Positions 5,805 through 12,769 of a stretch of DNA of 18,602 nucleotides are shown piece after piece. Within the stretch, counting starts at the first letter, position 1. Each line of letters starts with the position of its first letter. Origin of the DNA: DATDAH01 sp036525535 (GTDB lineage Bacteria; Actinomycetota; Acidimicrobiia; Acidimicrobiales; DATDAH01); assembly GCA_036525535.1 (NCBI GenBank), contig DATDAH010000053.1, positions 1 through 18,602 of the forward strand, given 5' to 3'. Under the pieces are notes generated by a model. The model did no database searches. It was given only the letters and a program-made list of their open reading frames with translations, and was not told the DNA's origin. The position numbers and the translations under genes were made by a program.

Positions 5805-6794
5805 GTGGGACCTCCTGACGAACTCCCTGGCCCGGCCGACGCCGGGCGGGCCTGGGTGGCCCCGGAGGCCACCTCGGTCGTGGGATCGTCGACGATGCCC
5901 GCCGGCCCGCCCCCGGTCGACGGGCCGATCGACGGGCCGGCCGCCCCCGGCCCGGCGGGGCAGGACGACGAGTCCGTCGCGCTCCCCGTGCCCCTGCGGC
6001 CGATGACCATGGGGGATCTGCTCGATGGCGGCTTCAACGTCCTGCGAGCCGAGGCCCGCACGGTTCTGGCCCTCGCCGCGGTGTTCATCGTCCCGGTCCA
6101 GCTGCTGGTGGCCTTCCTCAACCGCAACGCCCTCGAGGACCTGGACCGGCTGCTGGAGGAGACCTTCGCCAACACGGGGACCAGTCCCGGCACCACCATC
6201 GGCAGCACCTGGGGCTCGATCCTCAGCACCGTCGGCTCGTCGTTGGGTCAGACCCTCATCGCCGCCGGCATCGCCATCATGGTGGTGGCCTGGTACGGCG
6301 GGACCCGGCCCGGCCTCGAAGAGATCCTGCGCACCCTCCTTCGCCGTTTACCGGCCCTGGCCGTGGCCTGGTTGTGCATCCACCTGCTGGAGCTGGTCGG
6401 GGCCCTCGCCTTCGGCGTCGGTGCGGTGGCTGCCATGACCTTCTACCTGGTCACGGCCCCGACGATCGCCATCGAGGAGCTCGGCCCCTTCAGGGGGATG
6501 GGCCGGGCGTCCCGGCTCGCGGCGCGACGCTTCTGGTTCGTGCTCGGCTTCGCCATCCTGTCCGGCCTCGTCGCCTCGACCCTGGGCCAAGTCCTGGGTC
6601 TCCTGCCCCAGTTCCTCGGCCTGCTGCTGGGGCCGGACCTCGGCTGGATCGCTCTGGGCGTCGGGGCGATCATCACTGAGATGGTGGCGACGACGGTCGT
6701 GGGGGCGTCGACCGCGCTGCTCTACCTGGACCTGCGCATCCGTCAGGAGGGCCTCGATCTGGCCTGGGCCGCGGACCGCCACCTGCCCCAGTGA
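5805..6794 (+). CDS. Polytopic membrane protein, first gene of the MoxR-DUF58 operon
   Basis: This 329-residue protein has a disordered Pro/Gly-rich cytoplasmic tail (residues 1-60), then LRPMTMGDLLDGGFNVLRAE, an N-terminal motif common in actinobacterial membrane proteins annotated as glycerophosphodiester phosphodiesterase membrane-domain-like. About six hydrophobic segments follow (roughly 86-106, 148-164, 184-200, 202-222, 243-275, 281-308). It closes with LYLDLRIRQEGLDLAW, also typical of that group. No catalytic phosphodiesterase domain is present, so an enzymatic role should not be assumed. GTG 5805 fits the upstream -10-like hexamer; ATG 5895 is a shorter alternative that loses 30 low-complexity residues. 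Its TGA overlaps the next gene's GTG as GTGA, so it is coupled to the DUF4129 gene. Function is unknown; a membrane partner of the MoxR system is likely. Confidence 0.82.
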   Translation: MGPPDELPGPADAGRAWVAPEATSVVGSSTMPAGPPPVDGPIDGPAAPGPAGQDDESVALPVPLRPMTMGDLLDGGFNVLRAEARTVLALAAVFIVPVQLLVAFLNRNALEDLDRLLEETFANTGTSPGTTIGSTWGSILSTVGSSLGQTLIAAGIAIMVVAWYGGTRPGLEEILRTLLRRLPALAVAWLCIHLLELVGALAFGVGAVAAMTFYLVTAPTIAIEELGPFRGMGRASRLAARRFWFVLGFAILSGLVASTLGQVLGLLPQFLGLLLGPDLGWIALGVGAIITEMVATTVVGASTALLYLDLRIRQEGLDLAWAADRHLPQ

Positions 6795-7378
6795 ACGCGA
6801 ACGACATCCGGCAACTGGCCGACGACATCCTGGCTCGACCCGAGTTCCGCCAGCCCGAACCCAACCTGCTGGAGCGGGCGCGGGACGGGGTCGAGAACCT
6901 CATCGGTGACATCCTCGAGGCGGCGTTCTCCGGCAGTGCCGGCTCGCTGGTGGGCTGGGTCGTCCTCCTGGCTGTGGTCGGCCTGACGATCTGGTTCGCC
7001 ACCCGCTTCACCCGCTCCGTCCAGGTCGGGGGTCGGGTCGGCATCGAGGTCGAGGGCATCCACCGCTGGTCACCCGGGCAATGGCGGGCCGAGGCCGAGG
7101 GACACGAGGCCGCCGGGGCGTGGAAGGAGGCGCTGCGCTGCCGCTACCGGGCCCTGGTCGGTGATCTGGTCGCCGAGGGCGTCCTGGACGACGTGGCCGG
7201 ACGGACCACGGGCGAGTTCCGCCGGGACGTGACCAACCGGGCCCCGGACCGTGCGGAGGCGTTCACGGCCGCCACGGAGCTGTTCGAGCTGGCGTGGTAC
7301 GCCGACCGACCGACGGGCGCCGGCGAGAACGCCCGCTTCCAGGCCCTCGCGGCCAGGGTCGTCGGGGTGGGGGCGTGA
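6791..7378 (+). CDS. DUF4129 domain membrane protein
   Basis: This 195-residue protein has a cytosolic or periplasmic N-terminal helix region, one transmembrane segment at about 53-70 (LVGWVVLLAVVGLTIWFA), and a C-terminal DUF4129 domain. That domain shows ALRCRYRALVGDLVAEGVLDD (114-134), GRTTGEFRRDV (137-147) and FELAWYADRP (165-174). DUF4129 genes regularly accompany MoxR and DUF58 genes, and in some proteins the domain ends a transglutaminase; no transglutaminase is present here. The biochemical role is unknown. It starts at GTG in a GTGA overlap with the preceding gene and ends in a GTGA overlap with the DUF4350 gene, so the first three genes are tightly coupled. Confidence 0.88.
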   Translation: MNANDIRQLADDILARPEFRQPEPNLLERARDGVENLIGDILEAAFSGSAGSLVGWVVLLAVVGLTIWFATRFTRSVQVGGRVGIEVEGIHRWSPGQWRAEAEGHEAAGAWKEALRCRYRALVGDLVAEGVLDDVAGRTTGEFRRDVTNRAPDRAEAFTAATELFELAWYADRPTGAGENARFQALAARVVGVGA

Positions 7379-8493
7379 ACCCGTCGCTGCGCTTCGTCTT
7401 GATCCTGGTCGGCGTGCTCGCCCTCGTGGTCTTGATCGCCGGGGACCCGGACGGATCCGACCCGGGCCCGCCGCTGTCCCCCGAGGGAACGGGCCCTTCG
7501 GGAGCGAAGGCGATGACCATCCTGCTCGACGAGCTCGGAGCCGACGTGGACGTCGAACGGGACGTTCCGGACGCCGATGTGGAGACCGCCTTGGTCCTCC
7601 AGGACCGACTCGACGACGGTCGACGGGAGGCACTGGGCCGCTGGGTCGAAGACGGAGGGACGCTGGTCGTGGCCGACCCGGCATCGGGCCTGGCCCCGCC
7701 CGTGGCCGAGCCCCTCGGGTCGTTCGCCGGATTCGGCGACATCGACCTGGACGCAGGCGACTGCGACATGGAGGCCTTGGCCGACGTCGAGCACCTCGCC
7801 CTGGGTAGGGGCGTGCTCTATGAGTCGTCCGCCGGGTCGGCTCGCTGCTTCGACGACGGCGCGGGGGCCTTCGTCGTCGAATCCGCCTTCGGCCAGGGCC
7901 GGGTCATCGCCGTCGGCGGCCCCTACCCGTTCACCAACGAGGGTCTGGGCCGAGCCGACGCCGCGGTGCTCGTCGCCGACCTCCTGGCGCCGGAGCCCGA
8001 GGGCACCCGGGTCGCGTTCCTCGACCGGGCCGACCCGGTCGATGGCCGTCCCGGCGGCGGGGACGAGACCCTGCTCGACCTCGTGCCCGACCGGGTGGTC
8101 TTGGCGCTGATCCAACTGGGACTCGCCTTCGGGGCCTACGTCTGGTTCCGGGCCCGGCGCGCCGGCCGCCCCGTGGCCGAGCCGCTCCCCACCACGCTCG
8201 CCGGCTCCGAGCTGGTCGCCGCCGTGGGCCAGCTCCTGGCCCAGGAGCGGGACCCCGAGCGGGCCGCCGGTCTCCTGCGGGACGATCTGCGTCGGACCTT
8301 GGGCCGCCGCCTCGGCCTGGGTCCGGATGCCTCGCTGGATGAGCTCCTGGCCGCGACCGAACGCGCCGGGGCCGATCCCGACCGCCTGCGGGACCTGGTG
8401 GCCGGTCGCGCGGTAGCCGACGGCGAAGCCCTGACCACATTGGCGCGAGACATCGACGTGATTCGACGGGAGGTCCTCCATGAGCAGCCCTGA
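7375..8493 (+). CDS. DUF4350 domain membrane protein
   Basis: This 372-residue protein starts with a membrane anchor (6-22), followed by an extracytoplasmic DUF4350 domain. Recognisable parts are GPSGAKAMTILLDELGADVDV (segment 40-60), VLQDRLDDGRREALGRWVEDGGTLVVADP (about 74-102) and GQGRVIAVGGPYPFTNEGL (174-191). This resembles the GATase1/ThuA-like fold of the family. A second transmembrane helix at about 242-258 (LALIQLGLAFGAYVWF) leads into a charged cytoplasmic tail of about 110 residues. GTG 7375 is chosen because it overlaps the DUF4129 stop as GTGA and gives a proper membrane anchor. The frame upstream to 7294 is a shadow. The gene overlaps moxR by 14 bp. No reaction is known for the family. 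Confidence 0.86.
   Translation: MNPSLRFVLILVGVLALVVLIAGDPDGSDPGPPLSPEGTGPSGAKAMTILLDELGADVDVERDVPDADVETALVLQDRLDDGRREALGRWVEDGGTLVVADPASGLAPPVAEPLGSFAGFGDIDLDAGDCDMEALADVEHLALGRGVLYESSAGSARCFDDGAGAFVVESAFGQGRVIAVGGPYPFTNEGLGRADAAVLVADLLAPEPEGTRVAFLDRADPVDGRPGGGDETLLDLVPDRVVLALIQLGLAFGAYVWFRARRAGRPVAEPLPTTLAGSELVAAVGQLLAQERDPERAAGLLRDDLRRTLGRRLGLGPDASLDELLAATERAGADPDRLRDLVAGRAVADGEALTTLARDIDVIRREVLHEQP
8468..8473 (+). promoter_or_regulatory. Shine-Dalgarno of the moxR gene (GGGAGG)
   Basis: GGGAGG lies 6 nt before ATG 8480, inside the end of the DUF4350 gene. It is the clearest ribosome binding site in the window and fits an internal operon gene whose start is not a 4-bp stop overlap. Confidence 0.7.
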
Positions 8494-9508
8494 CCCGGTG
8501 AGCCCACCACCACCGCCGTCCCCACCCCCTCCACGGAGCGGTCCGCTCCCGCCGCCGAGCGCCGATGACCCCCGCCGGGCGATCAACGCCGTCCGCCAGG
8601 AGGTGAGCAAGGTCGTGGTCGGCCAAGAAGGGACGCTGTCGGGCGTCGTCGCCGCGCTGCTGGTGGGCGGGCACGTGCTCCTGGAGGGTGTGCCGGGGGT
8701 GGCCAAGACTCTGCTGGTGAAGGCCGTCGCCGGGGCCTTGGACCTGGAGTTCAAGCGCCTGCAGTTCACGCCCGACCTGATGCCATCAGACGTGACCGGC
8801 CAGCTCGTGCTCGACGCCGACCGCAGCTTCCGCTTCCGGCCCGGGCCGGTCTTCACCAACCTCCTGCTGGCCGACGAGATCAACCGGACCCCGCCCAAGA
8901 CCCAGGCGTCGCTGCTGGAATCCATGGAAGAGCGCCAGGTCAGCGTGGAGGGTGACGCCCACCGCCTCCCCGACCCGTTCGCGGTCATCGCCACCCAGAA
9001 CCCGGTGGAGTACGAGGGCACCTACCCGCTACCCGAGGCCCAGCTCGACCGGTTCCTGTTCAAGCTGCAGGTGGGCTATCCGACCGCCGAGCAGGAACAG
9101 GAGGTCCTCCACCGCCACGATCTCGGCCTCGATCCCCACGACCTGGCCGCGTCGGGGTTGGCACCGGTGGCCAACGCCGAGCACCTGGCGGAGGGCCGCC
9201 GACAGGTGGACGCGCTCCGGGTGGAGGATCCGGTTCTGGCCTACGTCGTCGCCATCGTGCGGGCGACCAGGGAGTCGCCGTCGCTGGCCCTCGGCGTGTC
9301 CCCCCGGGGTGGCGCCAGCCTGCTGAAGGCGGCCAAGGCCTGGGCCTGGCTGGCCGGCCGGGACTACGTCACACCGGACGAGGTCAAGGCTGTGGCGTTG
9401 CCGGCCCTGCGCCACCGCCTGCTCCTCCGACCGGAACTGGTGCTGGAGGGGGTCACCGCCGACGGGGTGCTGCAGAGCATCCTGGCCACCGTCCCCGCCC
9501 CTCGCTAG
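8480..9508 (+). CDS. MoxR-family AAA+ ATPase
   Basis: This 342-residue protein has a proline-rich N-terminal tail (residues 6-27), then a MoxR AAA+ core. It shows Walker A GVPGVAKT (70-77), Walker B LLLADEIN (128-135), sensor-1 ATQNPVEYEGTYPLPEAQLD (171-190) followed by the arginine in RFLF, and sensor-2 GVSPRGG (272-278) in the lid domain. MoxR ATPases act as ATP-driven chaperones that mature or activate membrane or envelope complexes, usually with a DUF58/vWA partner encoded next door, as here. The Pro-rich tail is longer than in typical MoxR proteins and may bind a partner (inference). A strong GGGAGG fixes the start. It overlaps the DUF4350 gene by 14 bp and is followed after 14 nt by the DUF58 gene. 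Confidence 0.96.
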   Translation: MSSPDPVSPPPPPSPPPPRSGPLPPPSADDPRRAINAVRQEVSKVVVGQEGTLSGVVAALLVGGHVLLEGVPGVAKTLLVKAVAGALDLEFKRLQFTPDLMPSDVTGQLVLDADRSFRFRPGPVFTNLLLADEINRTPPKTQASLLESMEERQVSVEGDAHRLPDPFAVIATQNPVEYEGTYPLPEAQLDRFLFKLQVGYPTAEQEQEVLHRHDLGLDPHDLAASGLAPVANAEHLAEGRRQVDALRVEDPVLAYVVAIVRATRESPSLALGVSPRGGASLLKAAKAWAWLAGRDYVTPDEVKAVALPALRHRLLLRPELVLEGVTADGVLQSILATVPAPR

Positions 9509-9522
9509 CCCGACCTCGTCCT

Positions 9523-10830
9523 GTGCCGATCCCCACCCGCCGCCTGGCGGCCGTGCTGGCCGTGGCGTCGCTGGCGGTCCTGGCCCTGCCCGACCGGGGC
9601 CTCACGTCGCTCCTCCTCGTCGACGGTGTCGTCCTGGTCATCGCGCTGGTCGACCGGCTGCTGACCCCCGCGCCGGGACGGATCGAGGTGGTCCGAGACC
9701 TGCCCGGCGTCGTGACCCTGGGGGCCGAGGCGACCATCGCCTGGCGGCTGCGCAGTGGCTCGCGTCGCCGGGTGTGGGTGCTGGTGGCCGACGAGCTGGC
9801 CCCGTCGCTGCGGGCGGGGGACCGTCGGGTGCGCATCCGCCTCGAACCGGGCGAGGAGGTGCGGGCCTCGACGACCTTCCGCCCCGCTCGTCGGGGACGC
9901 TTCCAGCCCCGCGAGGTCGTGGTCCGGGTGACCGGTCCCCTCGGCCTGGTCTCCCGCCAGCAAGGCCGGGTCCTGCCCGGCCTGGTCCGGGTCCACCCGC
10001 CGTTCCGGTCCAAGGAGGAGGCCGAGCTGCGCATCGACCGGGCCCGACTGCTCGAGGTGGGCCTGCGCTCGGCGGCCGGCCACGGCGGGGGCACCGAGTT
10101 CGACCAGCTCCGGGACTACAACGTCGACGACGAGTTCCGTCGCATCGACTGGTCGGCCAGCGCCCGCGTCGACCGCCCGATCGTCCGCACCTACCGGGCC
10201 GAACGGAACCAGACGGTCATCGTGCTGCTGGACAACGGCCGGGTCATGGCGGGCCAGGTGGGCGACGTCCCCCGGGTCGAGCACGCGATGGACGCGGTGA
10301 TGATGCTGACCGCCGTAGCCACCCGGCTGGGCGACCGGGCCGGGCTCGTCGCCTTCGACCACGAGGTCCGGGCCGTGGTCAGCCCCGGTCACGGCCCCGG
10401 CCAGCTGGGCCGGGTGACCGAGGCCATGTACCGGCTGGAGCCTGCTCTGGTCGAGAGCGACTACCGGGGCGCCTTCACGGCCACGTTGGCCCGGTTCCGG
10501 CGCCGGGCCTTGCTGGTCGTGCTCACCGAGCTGGTCGAGCAGGCGGTGGGGGAGTTCCTGGCCCCGGCCCTGCCCCTGATCTGTGCCCGCCACCTCGTGG
10601 TCATCGGCGCCGTGCAGGACCCCGAGGTCCTGGCGTGGGCCAGGGCCACGCCGACGGGCACGGAGGAGGCCTACCGCAAGGCGTCGGCGGTGGCCGCCCT
10701 CGAGGAGCGGAGCCGCACCATCGCCCGGCTCCAGGGCCTCGGAGCCACCGTGGTCGACGCCGCCCCCGGCCGCCTCGCTCCCCAGCTGGCCGATGCCTAC
10801 CTCAGGGTGAAGGCGACAGGGCAGTTGTAG
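9523..10830 (+). CDS. DUF58 domain protein, vWA-like partner of MoxR
   Basis: This 435-residue protein has two N-terminal membrane helices (about 7-22 and 29-45), a beta-rich middle domain (53-150), and the DUF58 core GTEFDQLRDYNVDDEFRRIDWSASAR (segment 190-215) ending in RTYRAERNQ (222-230). The following vWA-like fold has LLDNGRVM (235-242) where a full metal-binding MIDAS would read DxSxS, so only the first Asp is kept. DUF58 proteins are predicted to recruit clients for MoxR at the membrane. GTG 9523 gives a sensible N-terminal anchor and lies 14 nt after moxR. The last 29 bp overlap the convergent SpoIIM-like gene tail-to-tail. Confidence 0.93.
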   Translation: MPIPTRRLAAVLAVASLAVLALPDRGLTSLLLVDGVVLVIALVDRLLTPAPGRIEVVRDLPGVVTLGAEATIAWRLRSGSRRRVWVLVADELAPSLRAGDRRVRIRLEPGEEVRASTTFRPARRGRFQPREVVVRVTGPLGLVSRQQGRVLPGLVRVHPPFRSKEEAELRIDRARLLEVGLRSAAGHGGGTEFDQLRDYNVDDEFRRIDWSASARVDRPIVRTYRAERNQTVIVLLDNGRVMAGQVGDVPRVEHAMDAVMMLTAVATRLGDRAGLVAFDHEVRAVVSPGHGPGQLGRVTEAMYRLEPALVESDYRGAFTATLARFRRRALLVVLTELVEQAVGEFLAPALPLICARHLVVIGAVQDPEVLAWARATPTGTEEAYRKASAVAALEERSRTIARLQGLGATVVDAAPGRLAPQLADAYLRVKATGQL

Positions 10831-11860
10831 GGCCGGAGGCCGATCGGTGTAGCGACCACTCGTCGCCCCAGGTCGGCGGGCGCTCGCCGAGGAGGCCGGT
10901 CTCGCCCATGGCTGCCGCCCGCCGGCCCTGGACGACCACGTAGAGCACGAAGGCGATCTCGACGGTGGCGCCGATGCCGACCCGGACGAGGGTCGACAGC
11001 CCGCTTCCCGTCACGAAGCCCTCGATGGTGCCGGCCACGATGAAGGCGAGGGCCAGACCGAGGACGATGACCACTGAGCGACGGCCCTCCTCGGCGACGG
11101 CGTCGCCCCGCGTCCGGTCGCCGGGGGCGATGAGCGCCCAGCCCATCTGGATCCCGGCGGCAGCAGCCAGAGAGATGGCGGTGAGCTCGAGGAGGCCGTG
11201 GGGCAGGATGAGGCCGAAGAACTTGGGGGACTGGCCGGCGGCCACGAACAGCCCGGCCGCCACCCCCAAGTTGGCCCCGTTCAGGATCAGCACGTAGGCC
11301 GCGCCCAGGCAGAAGGCGATCCCGGCGGCGAAGGCCAGGATCGACACCTGGATGTTGTTGACGGTGACCTCGGTGGCGAACTGCGCCGCCGGCTCCGACG
11401 AGTAGTACGCCTCGAAGCCCTCGTCGAGGTACGCCTCCCGCACCGCGTCGGGGGCCGCGGCGTCGAGGGCGTCGTCCGACGTCCCGATCCAGGCGCCGAC
11501 CGCGACGGCAGGGACCACCATGAGCAGGGCACTGACCAGCACGAATCGTCGGGCGTACCAGACCGCGGCGGGGAAGGTGACGGCGAAGAACCGCCCGATC
11601 GAGGACAGGGTGCGGTTGCGCTTGCCGTAGATGACGCCGTTGGCGTCGGCCACCAGGCGGGTCAGGCGGGAGGTCAGGCCGGGATCGGCGAAGGCGGTCC
11701 GGGCGTAGGACAGGTGCGCCGAGGTGCGCTGGTAGTCGGCGACCAGCTGGTCCAGCTCCCCCGGCCCGAGTCGCCGTACACCCCGACGGGCCCGTCCGGT
11801 CCGGTCCGCCAACCGCTGCCAGGTCGGTTGGTTGCGGTCGATGAAGCCGTCGATGTCCAG
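10802..11860 (-). CDS. SpoIIM-like (DUF95) membrane protein, apparent CTG start
   Basis: This is a stage II sporulation protein M-type membrane protein of 352 residues. It has a soluble helical N-terminus (1-90) and helices at about 93-122, 168-205, 215-248 and 262-310. Family motifs are NNIQVSILAFAAGI (168-181), NGANLG (194-199) and LPHGLLELTAISLAAAAG (219-236). Actinobacterial members normally begin MDLDxFIxxNxPxW; here LDIDGFIDRNQPTWQRL begins at CTG 11860, with no ATG, GTG or TTG in frame at or near that point. TAACCT lies 7 nt upstream, so a leaderless CTG start is proposed. The next in-frame GTG lies about 69 codons downstream and would remove a conserved region. It is divergent from the RDD gene and belongs to the MoxR/DUF58/RDD neighbourhood. 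The name does not imply sporulation. Confidence 0.86.
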   Translation of the reverse strand: MDIDGFIDRNQPTWQRLADRTGRARRGVRRLGPGELDQLVADYQRTSAHLSYARTAFADPGLTSRLTRLVADANGVIYGKRNRTLSSIGRFFAVTFPAAVWYARRFVLVSALLMVVPAVAVGAWIGTSDDALDAAAPDAVREAYLDEGFEAYYSSEPAAQFATEVTVNNIQVSILAFAAGIAFCLGAAYVLILNGANLGVAAGLFVAAGQSPKFFGLILPHGLLELTAISLAAAAGIQMGWALIAPGDRTRGDAVAEEGRRSVVIVLGLALAFIVAGTIEGFVTGSGLSTLVRVGIGATVEIAFVLYVVVQGRRAAAMGETGLLGERPPTWGDEWSLHRSASGPTTALSPSP

Positions 11861-11867
11861 GGCCCTG

Positions 11868-11877
11868 AGGTTAGGTT
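11868..11877. promoter_or_regulatory. Bidirectional -10 element between the SpoIIM-like and RDD genes
   Basis: The core AGGTTAGGTT reads TAGGTT on the plus strand (11872-11877) and TAACCT on the minus strand (11873-11868), sharing the central TA at 11872-11873. Plus-strand transcription should start near GTG 11884 and minus-strand transcription near CTG 11860. The layout is the same as at 3423-3432. Confidence 0.58.
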
Positions 11878-11883
11878 CGTGGG

Positions 11884-11928
11884 GTGGCCGGCCGGTGGAG
11901 GCAGCACGACGGGGGAGCGCGGCCGTGA
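11884..11928 (+). CDS. Putative leaderless 14-codon upstream ORF before the RDD gene
   Basis: GTG 11884 lies 6 nt after the TAGGTT hexamer, the same gap as at the desulfurase, ligA and Nfu-domain starts. It opens a 14-codon frame encoding (M)AGRWRQHDGGARP and ends at TGA 11926-11928. The TGA overlaps the GTG of the RDD gene (GTGA), so ribosomes finishing this peptide would be placed on the RDD start, where a GGGGGAG (11911-11917) could help re-initiation. Leaderless short upstream ORFs are known in mycobacteria. No Cys run or other sensing motif is evident in the peptide, so it may serve translational coupling alone. Confidence 0.45.
   Translation: MAGRWRQHDGGARP
11911..11917 (+). promoter_or_regulatory. 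Shine-Dalgarno-like GGGGGAG before the RDD gene
   Basis: GGGGGAG ends 7 nt before GTG 11925. It supports that start over the in-frame GTG at 11895 and lies inside the putative upstream ORF. Confidence 0.55.
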
Positions 11929-12686
11929 GCATCGTCACGCCCGAGGCCGTCCGTCTGGAGTTCGCCCCCGCCGGCGTGGCCACCCGGATGCTGGGCCTGT
12001 CCATCGACCTGGCCATCCAACTGGCCGCCCTGCTCGCGCTCGGACTCGTCGTCGGCCTGACCACGTCCGGCGGCGTGTCCGAGACGGCGGCGGTGATCCT
12101 GACCCTGGTCGGGCTCTTCCTGATCATCCTCGGGTACCCGGTGGCGTGCGAGTCGCTGTGGAACGGGCGCACCGTGGGCAAGGCCGCCCTCGGGCTGCGG
12201 GTGCGGACCAAGGAGGGGGCCCCGATCCGGTTCCGGCACGCCGCCATCCGGGGCGCGCTGGGCCTGGTGGACTTCTGGCTCACCCTCGGAGCGGCGGCCA
12301 CGATCTCGGTGCTGGTGACCCGGGACAGCCAGCGCCTGGGGGACCTCGCCGCCGGCACCCTCGTCCTACGGGAGCGCACCGCGGCCTCGCTGACGTCGTC
12401 CGCCTTCGCCTTCTACCCTCCGCCCGGTTGGGAGGCGTACGCCGGCGCCCTCGACGTCGGGGCCATGACCCCCGACCAGTACGGCCTGGTCCGGGGCTAC
12501 CTCCTGCGGGCGTCGGAGATGACCCCCGCCGCCCGCCACCACCTCGCCCTGCGCCTGGCCAATCCGCTGACTGCGATCCTCGCCCACCAGCCACCGGAGG
12601 GCGTGCAGGCCGAGCCCTTCCTCCATTGCGCGGCCGCCGCCTACCAACGCCTCCACCGCGCCCCCGAGCGCACACCTCCCTACTGA
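11925..12686 (+). CDS. RDD family membrane protein
   Basis: This 253-residue protein begins SIVTPEAVRLEFAPAGVATR, the usual start of actinobacterial RDD proteins next to MoxR/DUF58 clusters. The RDD signature residues fit R21, D28 and D116. Hydrophobic segments lie at about 26-46, 54-75 and 110-132, followed by the common motif SQRLGDLAAGTLVLRER (135-151). A cytoplasmic tail of about 100 residues (151-253) contains helix-forming and Pro-rich stretches. RDD proteins are small membrane proteins, some linked to ion or solute transport; the role here is unknown. GTG 11925 has a GGGGGAG 7 nt upstream and overlaps the stop of a short upstream ORF. It is divergent from the SpoIIM-like gene through a shared promoter. 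Confidence 0.87.
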   Translation: MSIVTPEAVRLEFAPAGVATRMLGLSIDLAIQLAALLALGLVVGLTTSGGVSETAAVILTLVGLFLIILGYPVACESLWNGRTVGKAALGLRVRTKEGAPIRFRHAAIRGALGLVDFWLTLGAAATISVLVTRDSQRLGDLAAGTLVLRERTAASLTSSAFAFYPPPGWEAYAGALDVGAMTPDQYGLVRGYLLRASEMTPAARHHLALRLANPLTAILAHQPPEGVQAEPFLHCAAAAYQRLHRAPERTPPY

Positions 12687-12697
12687 GTCACCCCTGG

Positions 12698-12745
12698 TTC
12701 TGGTTGCCCCTCCCGACGGTGGGCCGCGGGTGGACGCAACCGGAA
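12698..12745. repeat. Inverted repeat upstream of the cysteine desulfurase promoter
   Basis: TTCTGGTTGC (12698-12707) and GCAACCGGAA (12736-12745) are inverted repeats with one mismatch in 10, separated by 28 bp. The right arm falls where the -35 of the desulfurase promoter is expected. It could be an operator, or a long stem-loop ending the RDD transcript. There is no U tract. Confidence 0.35.
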
Positions 12746-12757
12746 CGAGTGGGTCCG

Positions 12758-12763
12758 TAGCCT
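12758..12763 (+). promoter_or_regulatory. Putative -10 (TAGCCT) of the desulfurase-mnmA operon
   Basis: TAGCCT ends 6 nt before GTG 12770, which would make the mRNA leaderless. The G run between them (12766-12770) touches the start codon and is too close to act as a Shine-Dalgarno. Confidence 0.58.
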
Positions 12764-12769
12764 GAGGGG

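Noticed and set aside
7144..9021. 625-codon minus-strand open frame across the DUF4129, DUF4350 and MoxR genes
   Set aside because: It runs antisense to three well-supported genes, crosses their boundaries and shows only Ser/Arg/Gly-rich sequence.
11832..11924. Longer N-terminus for the RDD protein using ATG 11832
   Set aside because: It would start inside the SpoIIM-like gene and upstream of the proposed promoter at 11872-11877. The added residues do not resemble RDD N-termini.
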